Below, in pieces: positions 21,229 to 31,788 of a DNA stretch of 64,000 bases; the first letter of the stretch is position 1; every line of letters begins with the position of its first letter. Where the stretch lies: assembly GCA_946122785.1 (NCBI GenBank), contig CAMGYJ010000004.1, positions 10,748,150 through 10,812,149 on the forward strand, read 5' to 3'. This DNA is from Linum tenue (taxonomy: Eukaryota > Streptophyta > Magnoliopsida > Malpighiales > Linaceae). A model generated the notes under the pieces. It saw only the letters and a program-made list of their open reading frames with translations, was not told where the DNA came from and ran no database searches. A program made the translations under genes and the position numbers.

Positions 21229-24200
21229 ATGGTGAGTTCAATGGAAGAGAATGACCCAAACTAGGAAGGGAATTCTGCTGATTACCTATCAGCAGACGAA
21301 GGAATAGTTGCTGCTTCTGTGGCTCGACCAATGATCCATGTTTACGACTCCGATGATGCTGACACCTCCGACGATGAGTACCATGAGGCAAGGAACAACC
21401 TTCGGGCAAATGGAGAAATGAGGAAGAGAAGTGTGAGATCGAGGGCTGATGGTCATGGGGAGGAGGTGGAACAGTTGGACGAGTTTGAAGAGGTGGAATC
21501 TGATGAGGAGGAATTTGAGGAAGAGGTTGAAGAAGCCGGGTTTGATGTGAATGAAGATTCTGAAACTCAGCAAGTGTCACCAACTGAGCAAGCACGTAAG
21601 GAGACAAGTAATCATTCGAGCTACAGACTTTTCGAGGAGTCTGACCACGTGCGAGGTAATATATCTGATGAGGCTAGTGCTGATGTGTTTGACAACGCAC
21701 CACAATACGATCCGCAGTGTGAGCACAAGAAGTTCGAGTTTGTCGCTCGCATGATATTCAAGGATCCTGACCAGTTTAAGACTGCGTTGGTGAAGCATTC
21801 CGTAGGCAAATGGGGCAGGTTTGAGGTGGACAAGGGTTAACCCTACGAGGAGGGAAGTGAAGTGTAAGAACGAGAGCTATAAATGGAAAGTGTATGCAAG
21901 CTGGTTTAGGAAGAACCAGACTTTTATTGTAAGAAAGGTGGGGCTGCCACATTCTTGTTCGAGGCAGCTTCGGGTGAATCAAGTTACGGCGAAGTGGATT
22001 GAGATGGACATGCTAGAGAGGTTCAGGATCAATCCTGAATGGGCCCCAGAGCAGATCATGGCCGAAGTGAAACTCAAGCACAACATCGAGGTTAAGAGAA
22101 AGACATGTTATAGGGCGAAGGTGGCAGCCATTTGACTACTGAGTGGCTCTTTGAAAGATGAGTACACGAGGCTACGGTCATACCTGGGTGAGCTGAAGAA
22201 ACGAGACAGGTTAGGCCGGTTCGATCTAGAGGTTGAACCGCATCCCCACAAGAAAAGGTCTACTTTCAAAGGATGTTTGTGATGTTCTCAAACATCCGAG
22301 ACGGTTTTCTTCTCGCTTGTCGGCCAATTCTTGGTTTTGACGGTTGTTTCTTGAAGGGGGAGGTAAAGGGCATGATTCTTTCAGCAGTTGGGAAGGATGA
22401 AAATAATCAGATGTACCCAATCGCCTAGGCAGTCGTGGAGGGAGAGAATGCGAACTCTTGGAGATGGTTTGTCAACATTCTCTCTCAAGAGCTGGGGTTA
22501 ACAGATGGTAGGGGCTGGACAATCATCTCGGACCAACAAAAGCTTAGACTCATAACTTGCTGCCTTTTTTGTTTAACGTACTTCCTAATTTGTTTAACTT
22601 GCTGCCCGTCCTTAACTGTTTTCTTTGTGCTTGTAGGGTCTGATTGAAGCAACTCATGAGTTGTTACCGGAAGCAGAGCATCGCAAGTGTGTCTGTCATG
22701 TTTATGCGAATTAAAAGGCAAATAACAAAACTGACCGGGTTCGTGGACTGTTCTAGAAGGCAGTTTATGCTTGCAATGAGGTCGATTGGAAGAAGGCCAC
22801 CAAGGAAATGGAGACAATTGAAGGTACCGAACTTGGATCCACACCCTTTACTGATTTCATGGCTGCCGAACCCCGATCCTTTTGCCGAGCATTCATGTCG
22901 ACAATGTCTAAGTGTGATAGTGTTGAAAGCAATATCTGTGAGACGTTTAATGGGACAATTGTGAAGTATAGAGGCTTAAGAATAATCGACATGCTAGAGG
23001 GTATTAGGTTGTACATGATGGACCGGTTCGTAATTAAGTACAACTTGTTAATGGACACCCCGGATATGTTGTGCCCTAGAATTAAAAAGAGGGTAGAGAA
23101 AGAAAAGGAATTCACTAGGTTGTGCATTGCTAGGAAGACATTGGCGGAGAAGTGCGAAGTGAAGATGGGTGAGAATGGCTACATAGTGGACCTAAATTAT
23201 ATGAGTTGTACATGTGGATACTGGCAATTGAGTGGCCTGCCTTGTTCCCATGTTGTCTCGGCAATTTCACATATGATGAAGGAGGTGGACGATTATGTAC
23301 ATCCTTGTTACAAGGCCCACCATGTTGAGGGAGGCTACAAGGTTGGCATCCCTTGCTTAGACGGTAGGCAGGCTTGGCCAGATGCTATTGGTCTTCCAGT
23401 TCATCCTCCGAAGCAAAGAGCCATGCCAGGAAGGCCTAAGAAGAAGCGACGAAGGGCTCTTCACGAGGTGGAAATGAGACCTCAGCAGATTGGGGTTGGC
23501 GAGGAAGTAACTAGAAGGGGCAGTATCATACATTGCAAGAAATGTGGTGTTGAGGGGCATAACTCGAGGGGCTGCAAAGCTACTGAAGCTGAGATTCAGG
23601 TATGCATGAGTTGTACATGTAATAGTTTATTGTTATTTGATTTCTTACTAACATTGGGACATTCTACTATTTAGGCTAACACTCGAAATGAAGCAAGACG
23701 TGCTCGAACAGCACCAAGAAGGGCTTCTCGCACTGCTGGAAACACTACTGGTGGCGGAAACAGTGCTGCCCCTACTGTTCCAGCTGGAGATAACAATGAT
23801 GTCCCAACTGTTCCAGCTGGAAATAACACTGCTGCCCCAACTGTCCCTGACACAAGGAGGAAGCGAGTTCTCCATTGCTCTAAGTGTCAATCAGCTACCC
23901 ATAATGTGAGAACCCTCAACCGAGGAACTGGAATACAGGTAAGCCTTCGTGAAGACAATAACGAATACAAGTAACTCTTTTTGAATACGTGGTCATTTGA
24001 TGTTTTGTGGATGTTGTGTGGTCATTTGAATTCTAGGATGTTGTGTTGAATGTGGGAGATCGAAGGACGATTGAGCGTGAGATGCGAGTTGCAACAAGAG
24101 GGATAGGTGTGTATGTAAGTGAGGCAACTGGGAATCAGTACGTGAGGGTAAGATTGAGTTATAATGTTTCTTTAGAATGATGGTTGGTATCCCCACTGTT

Positions 24201-24340
24201 CTGAGTTTTTGCTAACTTCATGATCTGTTTCAGTTGAATGGATCACGGGGTCGTCCTTCTGGAGGTACTCAGCCAAGTGAGATGGATGCCCAAGGAAGCG
24301 AGCCGCCTCCGACACAACCTTAGATGCCAAAGTCACCATG
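21229..24340 (+). pseudogene. mudrA-type MULE transposase, decayed
   Basis: The transposase would recognise the long inverted repeats and move the element. The frame opens at 21229/21241 but meets TAG at 21262. The acidic N-terminus and MULE N-terminal domain follow (DVFDNAPQYDPQCEHKKFEF, then MIFKDPDQFKTALVKHSV). There is a frameshift near 21835, a stop at about 22133, a further shift before RPILGFDGCFLKGEVKGM (DDE core with the first Asp) and TAG in place of Trp at 22427. An intron appears to lie at about 22547-22637 before GLIEATHELLPEAEHRKC. The SWIM zinc finger CTCGYWQLSGLPCSH (about 23210-23250) and a CCHC knuckle CKKCGVEGHNSRGC follow. Further small exons reach about 24340. Confidence 0.85.
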
Positions 24341-24443
24341 AGTCACCTTTTTCCTTACAATACGGGTTATGGATGCACTCGGTGGAGCTTTTTTTGCTAT
24401 GTGACTCGTGGTCTAATCCACCTTTTGGAGTAGTATTGGTAGC

Positions 24444-24600
24444 TGGATGTTAGGATGGCAGACATTGGATGTAATGGAAATTATGAATGTTGATGGATGT
24501 TAGGACGGTAGAAAATGGATGTAATGACAATTATGAATGTTAGTATATGGATGTTAGGATGGTAGAAAATGGATGGTATTTATGGTATCTCCATTGGTTG
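24444..24600. repeat. ~52-bp tandem repeat, three copies
   Basis: GGATGTTAGGATGGCAGA-like starts recur at 24444, 24495 and 24549 with ATTATGAATGTT in between. It lies between the 3' ends of the two convergent MULE genes. Confidence 0.75.
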
Positions 24601-24764
24601 TTAAGTCCTGCCTTGTTAAACAGATGCATCAGGTTATGAATGTTAAGGTTTGCAAATTCAATACATAACACTAACTTGCAAATTCAATTCATAACACTGC
24701 ATTACTTGCTAGAAACACATTACTTTTCATAACAATACATAACACTAATTTAGAACACATCATC

Positions 24765-25270
24765 CTAAATCATACTGCTGCGATTGCCCAACACTACGGC
24801 AAGTAACACTACATTCAACAAAATAACAACGGCGAACATATGTCGAATGAGACGAACATCACTGTTAACCTTCCTCATCTCTTCTACTACAATTTTTCTC
24901 TCCTTCTTCCTCCTCTCTGCCTTAGCCTCAGCCAACCGTAAATTCTCTTGTAGATTAAGAATTGTATTGTCTATGCCAGGGTTCCTTGCATCGACTTCAT
25001 CCACTGCCCCATCCACCCACCTAAAAAATTTGCAGTTCTTTTTTGGTTCCTGCATCAACAAATTCTATGGTCACAACTCTCAAACATACACAAATGGAAA
25101 ATGAAGATTCTCGCAACCTCCTTTACCATCCAAAACTTCCATCCGTAGAATCTCCTTCCTGAGTTGGACTCAGTACCGGCTCTATTAGTCACAGCAGGAA
25201 AATTGTGGTAGCATCAGACTACCCCAATGTTGTTCTCGCTTCTGGAAGATGACCCACCCCGGTGAGACAT
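24765..25270 (-). pseudogene. GRF zinc finger / coiled-coil / membrane protein gene inside the MULE
   Basis: Two exons fit: 25270-25127 and 25049-24765, with a GT...AG intron, giving about 141 aa. Codon 19 is TGA, so this copy is interrupted. Exon 1 reads CYHNFPAVTNRAGTESNSGR then RFYGW, a GRF-type zinc finger (usual pattern C-x-C...A...T...NPGRRF(Y/W)-x-C); the last Cys is Trp here. Exon 2 begins EPKKNCKFFRWVD, the second half of the finger. A charged helix follows (LQENLRLAEAKAERRKKERK, likely coiled coil), then a hydrophobic segment (FAVVILLNVVLLAVVLG) near the C-terminus. It converges on mudrA. Function is unknown; it may be a MULE accessory gene or a captured host gene. Confidence 0.65.
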
Positions 25271-25271
25271 G

Positions 25272-25420
25272 ACGAAGACGAGGACGCCGCGGAACGAGGA
25301 GAAGGGGTCTTCACGGATCTGCGGCGGTCGTGGGTGGCGAGTAATGGTGAAGACGAGGACGCCGCGGAACGAGTGGAAGGGGTCTTCGCGGGGGTCTTCG
25401 TTCGCTGAAAAGGAGAGACT
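25272..25420. repeat. 75-bp tandem duplication near the MULE right end
   Basis: GAAGACGAGGACGCCGCGGA occurs at 25272 and 25347, each followed by ACGAG(G/T)(A/G)GAAGGGGTCTTC. It falls in the presumed 5' leader of the GRF gene. Confidence 0.8.
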
Positions 25421-25897
25421 GGGTCCGCGCGAAACGAAACGGAGGCGGCGGAGCGGGGGATGTCGTCGAGTGTGAGTGCAGTGCGACGGAGCTGTGTTCG
25501 TCGACGAGTGCGGCAGGGCTTCTTCAATCGGTGGAGCTTGGTTCGTCGAGGAGAGCGGCTGGGAAACCCTAAATGGGATGGAATTGGGGAAATGAAAGAA
25601 TAACATTTCCAATTCTATTCACCTTATTTATGGTAAAAAATTTTGCCCATTAAAAATGACATGGCATCCTACCTGTCAATGGATGCTGAGGTGGGAAGGA
25701 AAGACACGGTGAGGTGGCAGCCACATCATCTGTCCGTTACATAGACTAACGGTGTCATTGACGCCGTCAAACTATCTAACGGAAATGGCTATATTTGTCA
25801 TTGGACTTTCAAAATTCTGGCTATTTCTGGTATTTCTCCAAAAGTGGCTATATTTGTCACAATCGTCAAAGTTTTGGCTATGCAAGTGAATTTGGCC

Positions 25898-27290
25898 AAA
25901 TTTTAAGATCTAATAATGGGAAGGAGTACACTTCTCAAGCCTTTGAGAAACTGCTGACAATAGAAGGTGTTTTTCACCAACTCACTGTCACGTATACACC
26001 ACAGCAAAATGGAGTAAGTGAAAGAAAGAACAGGACAGTCATGGAAATTGCTAGATGTATGTTATTTAAGAAAAAGATTCCTAAGAAGTTCTAGGCTGAA
26101 GCTGTGAATACTTCAATCTACCTGCTCAATAGACTAACAACAAGAACAGTCAAGGGAAAGACTCTCTATGAGGTCTGGAATGGGTTTGAACCTAGTCTTC
26201 TTCATCTCAAGACCTTTAGATCTGTGTGTTTTGCTCATGTTCTAGCTCCAAAAAGGGACAAGCTTGATCATAGATCTGAAATGGGAATTCTAGTGGGCTA
26301 CCATTCTGAGAGGCATATAGAATCTTCAATCCAAAAACTTAGAAGTTCCAATTGAGCAGGGATGTCATTTTTTATGATCGGGCTACTCATGATTGGTCAT
26401 CTCCTCAAAATGAATCTGAATACATCTACGATCTGATGAAATTTCAACTAAAGGTCATCAGGACATGGATGATGAACTGGAACCTCAGGTTGATGATGAC
26501 CATGCTCAAGAGCAAGATCAACCTGAAGATCTGGAGTCTGAAGAAGATGATTAAAGTGATCATGATGATGAAAACTATGATCATGTGCCTGTAAGAGGCA
26601 TGCGAACATTGGCTGATGTGTATGAAAGATGCAACATGGTCATGGAAGAACCTGAATATGTGCAGGAAGCTTTGAAGCATGATGGCTGGAACTCAGCCAT
26701 GAAAGAAGAATAATGCAGAATGATTGACAAAAATGAAACCTGGATTCTGGTTAAAAAGCATGTTGGAATAAAAGTGATTGGAACTAAATGGGTTTACATG
26801 ATTAAACTAAACTCAGATGGTTCATTCAACAAGTTCAAGGCAAGAGTTGTGGTTAAAGGGTATGCTCAACAGTATGGGATTGACTATTGTGAAACTTTTG
26901 CACCAGAGGCAAGGCTAGACACTATAAGACTCTTACTGGCTATTGTTGCTCAGAAGAACTGGAAAGTGCATCAGCTAGATGTAAAATATGCTTTTCTGAA
27001 TGACTATCTATAGGAGGAGATATATGCTGAGCAGCCTGAAGGCTTTGAGATTCCAGGGAAAGAAGATCATGTCTACCTACTTAAGAAAGCTCTCTATGGA
27101 CTAAACCAAGCTCCAAGAGCCTGGTACTCCAGAATTGATGATTATCTGGTGCAATTGGTGTTTGCTAAGAGTCCAAGTGAACCAACACTCTATGTGAGAA
27201 CTGATAAGGTTGGAACTGTGATGATTTCTTTGTATGTGGATGATCTTTTGATCACAGGAAGCAGATAGAAGACTTCAAAACCAGTATGAT
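25898..27290 (+). pseudogene. copia integrase C-terminus and reverse transcriptase
   Basis: The integrase core resumes right after the MULE: ILRSNNGKEYTSQAFEKLL (the Asp of the usual RSDNG is Asn), then TPQQNGVSERKNRTVMEIAR with the catalytic Glu. KKFWAEAV has TAG for Trp at about 26091. Reverse transcriptase runs from [20 protein letters not shown] through [20 protein letters not shown] and [10 protein letters not shown], then stop, then LYGLNQAPRAWY and the active-site box SLYVDDLLIT at about 27230. It stops at the CACTA junction at 27291. At least five nonsense codons or shifts are present. Confidence 0.85.
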
Positions 27291-28147
27291 CCCTACAACA
27301 AATTCGGCCTATTATGACAAAACTAATTTGTCCTATTAGATAATCATTTTGTCATATTAGCTATAATATGACAAAAGGTGTTGTCACAAAGGTTTGTCAT
27401 TTTATCGCCGTCGGGATAGGCCAAATGTGACAAAAATTTAAAACAAGGTTGTCACATTTGCTTTTAGTATAACTGAGGTTCTGGGTAGTCTATTGTGACA
27501 AACAGAGATGTTATGACGACATATTTTGTCGTTACAGTTGTCATAATATGGTGATTTTGAGAGAATTGTTTGTCATATTACACGATTATATTTTGTCATA
27601 ACTGTATATTGTGACGACTGCATTTTGTCATAAGTGTAGACAAGGATATTTATTTTCCATCGATTGTGCCCAACTCGCAAATCCAAATTCATAAAAAGGA
27701 ACTCACAAATCTAGCAAAGCTTTGTTATCACAATTTGTTCTTCATTCACAAACCCAGAAAATCATTCACAATCCTATAAAATTTTCACAAACCTAGAAAA
27801 GTTTCGCAAACCCAGAAAAGCTTTGCTAACCCAGCAATTGAAACCCTTCCAAACTAACCAAATCTAGAATTGCTCCTTCTCCTCCTCAAACCCAGAATTG
27901 GAACCCCCAGAAAGTAACAAGCACAAGAAAAAAAACGCATGCATCAGAATCCTTCTCCCACCGTGGTCACTAGTCTCGCACTGAACCTTGTACTCGTTGA
28001 TCTCCAACCAGCCTTAGACTCGTCAATCTCGGCCTTAGACTCATCAATCTTTGTCTCGGGCACCTTCTGCTTTCTTTGTTTGTTTTTTTTACCCTATTCT
28101 TATTTCCTTTTCTTAATTAATAAAATTATATCACCATTATCAAAAAA
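27291..28147 (+). mobile_element. CACTA (En/Spm) terminal fragment
   Basis: It begins CCCTACAACAAATTCGGCC, close to the CACTACAACAAAT terminus of plant CACTA elements with A to C at position 2. About 350 bp of dense subterminal repeats follow (TTTGTCATATTA, ATATGACAAAA, TTATGACGACA in both orientations), then a non-coding leader. No transposase and no second terminus were found. It interrupts the copia reverse transcriptase. Its right edge is placed at the A-run near 28140 and is uncertain. Confidence 0.75.
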
Positions 28148-29726
28148 AATATTCGACCATAATTGCTTTTCCTTTAGATTGACCATCTATCACTCGACCA
28201 ATTGGAGAACATGATTGTGCCGAGTCTATGGAGACTTCTTTATTACCGGTCTTGTTTTCTTCAAGCTCAAACTCTTGTGTAGGGATGGCAATGGCGGGTT
28301 TGCTTAAACCATCCTCATCCAAATATCCAAACCCACACCCGCCCCATATCCATGCGGGGAAGATTTTGCAAACCCATCCCCATACCCGTGGGTTTCGGGT
28401 ACCCATGGGTAATCCCCGCCCCGTACATCCAACATTATAATACATAAAATTTTACATCTAAATTTTCAATTATAACATTAAAGACACCTATTATATCATG
28501 AAGTCGAGAAAGTGACAATAATTCTTAATATGGTTCAAAGCATTTTATCCTAAAATTTCCCTTAATCCATAAAATAGAGTACTACAATGTAATCCAAATC
28601 ATTATTTATCTGACTCTAATGCATATACTAAGCAATAAATACTAATATAATCTTGCTAACACGAGGGGAAAGTGAAAGAGTGAAGAGAGAGTTGAGGAAA
28701 ATGAATTAGGTTTTGATTTGGGTGACCACTCAATTGCATTTCTACTAATTATTTTTTTATTTACCCTCACTATCATTGATAGATTACTATTTAATCCATG
28801 TATTTTTTATATGTGAACAAATATTCTTGGTGGGGCGGGTATGGGTATGGGTATGGGGCGGGGGAGGCTAAAACCATACCCGCTCCATACCCATCAAACA
28901 TTTTGCGGGTTTTACCCATACCCGCCCCATACCCAGTCAAAGCGGGGATTCCCCGCGTTGACTGGGTCGGGGGCGGTTGGATACCCGTGGGCATGGGTTT
29001 GATTGCCATCCCTACTCTTGTGTGGCAAGAAACTGTGAGTCTCCAATTTTTTTCAAACAAAAAGCTAGGATCTTCACTGCAAAATAGGTTACCTAGATCA
29101 TATGACGGTGATGCAACCTGGAACTACAGAGGCTGAACGTCGTTTGCCCCGGGATTCATTGTCATTATCTTTTCCTTAATGGCGGCTAAATTTGGCCCAT
29201 CTGAATTTCTTGCCCCATCTTGCTGGACCCTTCACCCAACTGTTTTGATTCAAGGTTAATCATTCTCGACCCATTTAGTGTAAGTTGAGGCCCAGTGTGC
29301 AGCCGGTCTTGAGGGAGTGAATTGAGAGGAGCTTCTCCCATGACTTCTCGCGGAGGAATGGGGATCAAAAGCGGATTCTCTGGTCTCCTTCCTTGGTGGT
29401 TGTGCGACTGTTGACGAGCTGGAGCTACAAGGAAGAGTGGCTTAGCTTCCGACGGAGCAAACAGACCAATTTCATTCTGCCAGACATTACTCGTCCAGTT
29501 CTTCTTTCCAATTTGGACGAAGCGTGTGAGTTTTCATTCAATTTGGATCTGGTTCGTTTGCCGAAGATCTCTGGTCCAAAGTCGTCGTCTCCGGTGATCA
29601 AATTGAAGGAACAACTCTCCTAATTAAGGATTTAGGTATAGGTTATCACGATGATTAATAAAAAACTAGTATCCACTCTAGCACGTTCCCAATTGGCCAA
29701 CTCCTGAGTCCTCACTGCATTAAAGC
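28148..29726. other. Unassigned sequence around a hAT insertion
   Basis: Apart from the hAT element, no gene is recognised. On the minus strand the flanks of the hAT join into an open stretch reading FELEENKTGNKEVSI and GRVIDGQSKGKAIMVEYFF; further upstream IPPREVMGEAPLNSLPQD is open for 60 codons. On the plus strand 29393-29623 is open for 76 codons. These may be remnants of a retroelement ORF1 or a host gene, but no motif decides it. Confidence 0.3.
28280..29014. mobile_element. hAT MITE, TAGGGATGG family, copy 2
   Basis: Perfect 13-bp terminal inverted repeats TAGGGATGGCAAT bound 735 bp. A perfect 8-bp target duplication CTCTTGTG flanks it (28272-28279, 29015-29022). Subterminal zones are built of GGGTATGG / ACCCGCCCC motifs. 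The interior is AT-rich without coding sequence. Confidence 0.95.
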
Positions 29727-29735
29727 CATAAAATT

Positions 29736-31091
29736 GGGTAAATTGCAAGGTTGGTCACTGGAATAACAAAAAAAATTCATGTTTGGTCACTACAAATATA
29801 TAATTCCATTATTGGTCACTAGGTTTAGTTAAACAATCCAAATTTGGTCACTCTCCGTTAGTCTCCGTCCGTCTCCGTTAGTGGAGACCGTTATGTGCTG
29901 ATGTGGCAGACGGAATCACCTAGTCAGTCTAATTTAACCTGAAATCTGACCCCACGTCATCAAAACTTGCCATGTCATCTTGCCAAACCCAACCCAAACC
30001 TTAAACCGGCCCGATCCATGAACCAACCTACCCAATTAAAAAAGGATCTATCTCATTTTCCTTTCCAGATTTGAAAGCAATCTTCTCTCTGGTTCTTCAT
30101 TTTTCTTGCCCTCCCTTCAACAAGCAGCTCAAGATGTTGCCTCACCTGGTAGCCTCAATAATCGCCACAACCATCACAGCAGGGACTAAACTTTACTGCC
30201 GTCGTTTCCTTCATCTTTCTCCGACAGAGGCCTAGATCTGATGGTGGCAGAGGCCCAGATCTGATGGTGGCAGAGGCTCAGAATCATCTTCCCGCTATTT
30301 TCTTGTTGGGAGGGCAGAGCGTCTCGAATCCCTCAAGCAAAGGAGGAGAAGAAGAGGGAAGTGAGAGGCGGCAAGCGCCAACTCCTCAATCTGGCTCCGC
30401 GCTGGAGATTTTCTTCTGGATTTCTGCCGCCTCCGTTGAATCCGGCCACAAAGGAGGAGGAAATGAGGTCGTAGCTGCGGATTCGGAGAAGAAGAGTAGA
30501 GCACCAGGCTTGGTCGTGCGTGGTGGTGATGGCGGCGATTATCACAGCTACGGTACTACTTAATTGCGACAACAATGGCCAATTCTCTACTCAACTTTCT
30601 TAACACGTGAGGCAGAACTATGGCGATGTACGCCAAGCAAATGAAGGGGAGCCAGATAGGCACGGAAGATGGATGTAAATCCTCCAATTGAATAAGTCAA
30701 ATACTAATGTGAAGGGATTGGGTTTGCTTCCACCTAATTTCAGTAATTTGGACGGAAGATGGGTATCACAGATGGGTGGGGAAAAAAGAGGATCTAGCAT
30801 TTTTTTCCATTTTTTTATTTTTTTTTATTTTAATTGTTTAATAATAATATGATTTGGCGTTTTAATGACATGGAGGGTTAAACTTTCTGATGTGGCAGGT
30901 TCAAATGGGCTGAATCAACAATTCTGTTAGCCACTTCAACAAATAACTAACGGTGTTAATGGAGACTAACGGAGAGTGAACAAACTTGGATTGTTTTACT
31001 AAATCTAGTGACTATAAATGGAATTAAATATTTGTAGTGATCAAATATGAACGTTTTTAGTAATCTCAATGACCAATCTTGTAATTTACCC
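29736..31091. mobile_element. Non-autonomous MULE with long inverted repeats
   Basis: Ends begin GGGTAAATT(G/A)CAAG(G/A)TTGGTCA and stay similar for about 150 bp (ATTGGTCACTAGGTTTAG, CTCCGTTAGTCTCC and GATGTGGCAG in both arms, reversed). The 9-bp target duplication CATAAAATT is perfect (29727-29735, 31092-31100). The interior holds a GC-rich stretch with short open frames on both strands (30264-30563 and reverse) and a direct repeat of AGATCTGATGGTGGCAGAGGC (about 30234 and 30256). A captured host fragment is possible but not identified. Confidence 0.92.
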
Positions 31092-31100
31092 CATAAAATT

Positions 31101-31788
31101 CAAGGAATTGGATTGTGTAGCTATGCGGCGCGGCCCATCAACCTAAACTGCACGAAGCCCTTTCGGTTCCAGTAACTGCAATAAAGCCCAAGCCCGTCAT
31201 CTGTCATCGTGCATGCATGCTACTAATTAATCCCGGAAAAATGCATCATAATTCATGCACATGTTTGATAAAATTTATTTATAATAAAATACGAAGCAGC
31301 TTAAGAAACAAATTTACACACTAGGGAATCCAGATCTACCGTTAAACCTGAAATCCTATCTTATTAATAATTTGATATAATCAGATAAGGAAGTGACCAT
31401 GTACAACACGCCAACAAATAATAATACAATTATTATTACCATGCACATTCCTAGCTTGAAATTGCATCTTTTCACTGTCCTGGTACATCTTCCCAGCAAT
31501 AGAATCTATTAATCCGCCTGTAATTACATGAAACCAAAAGGTAAATTTCCGAAGCCACATCAGCATTCAGCGTTTCTTACCACAGCAAAGTAAAAAAATC
31601 AAGTCATATTCGGATTATAAGTTTTATAACCAAGCATCCTACCCAATAAAGAAATCCCAGCTTTTCCCTTTGATGCATGATACCGTTCTATAAAAGGTTC
31701 TTACTATTTACCTATAAGTAACTTCTTCTTACACCCTATTCACTACATCACACAGCCGAATCTCACCCAAAAAAAAAGCATTCTAGCA
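31101..31788. other. Intergenic region and GDSL gene promoter
   Basis: No gene is seen. It contains the upstream region of the GDSL gene; the final 100 bp carry a TATA box and a leader. Confidence 0.5.
31688..31698 (+). promoter_or_regulatory. TATA box of the GDSL esterase gene
   Basis: TCTATAAAAGG lies about 100 bp before the start codon. Transcription would begin near 31720, leaving a leader of about 65-70 nt containing CACTACATCACACAG and an A-run. Confidence 0.7.

Larger units (their letters stand above)
20234..25897 (+). mobile_element. Mutator-like element (MULE), 5.7 kb, full length but mutated
   Basis: Both ends carry long inverted repeats beginning GGCCAAATTCAC(C/T)TG(T/C)ATAGCC and continuing through ATAGCCACTTTTGGAGAAAT for at least 100 bp. 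A 9-bp target duplication AAATTTTTA / AAATTTTAA (20225-20233, 25898-25906) differs at one base. Two genes converge inside: a mudrA-type transposase on the plus strand and a GRF-zinc-finger membrane protein on the minus strand. It lies inside the copia integrase. Confidence 0.92.
17230..27290 (+). mobile_element. Ty1/copia retrotransposon, plus strand, heavily nested
   Basis: Order on the plus strand: LTR, tRNA-Met primer site, UBN2-type gag with CCHC knuckle, protease, GAG-pre-integrase, integrase and reverse transcriptase to the YVDD box. A hAT MITE interrupts the gag-protease junction (18796-19460) and a MULE interrupts the integrase (20234-25897). The element breaks at 27291, where a CACTA end begins, so RNase H and the 3' LTR are not seen. 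Many stops and frameshifts mark it as old. Confidence 0.85.
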
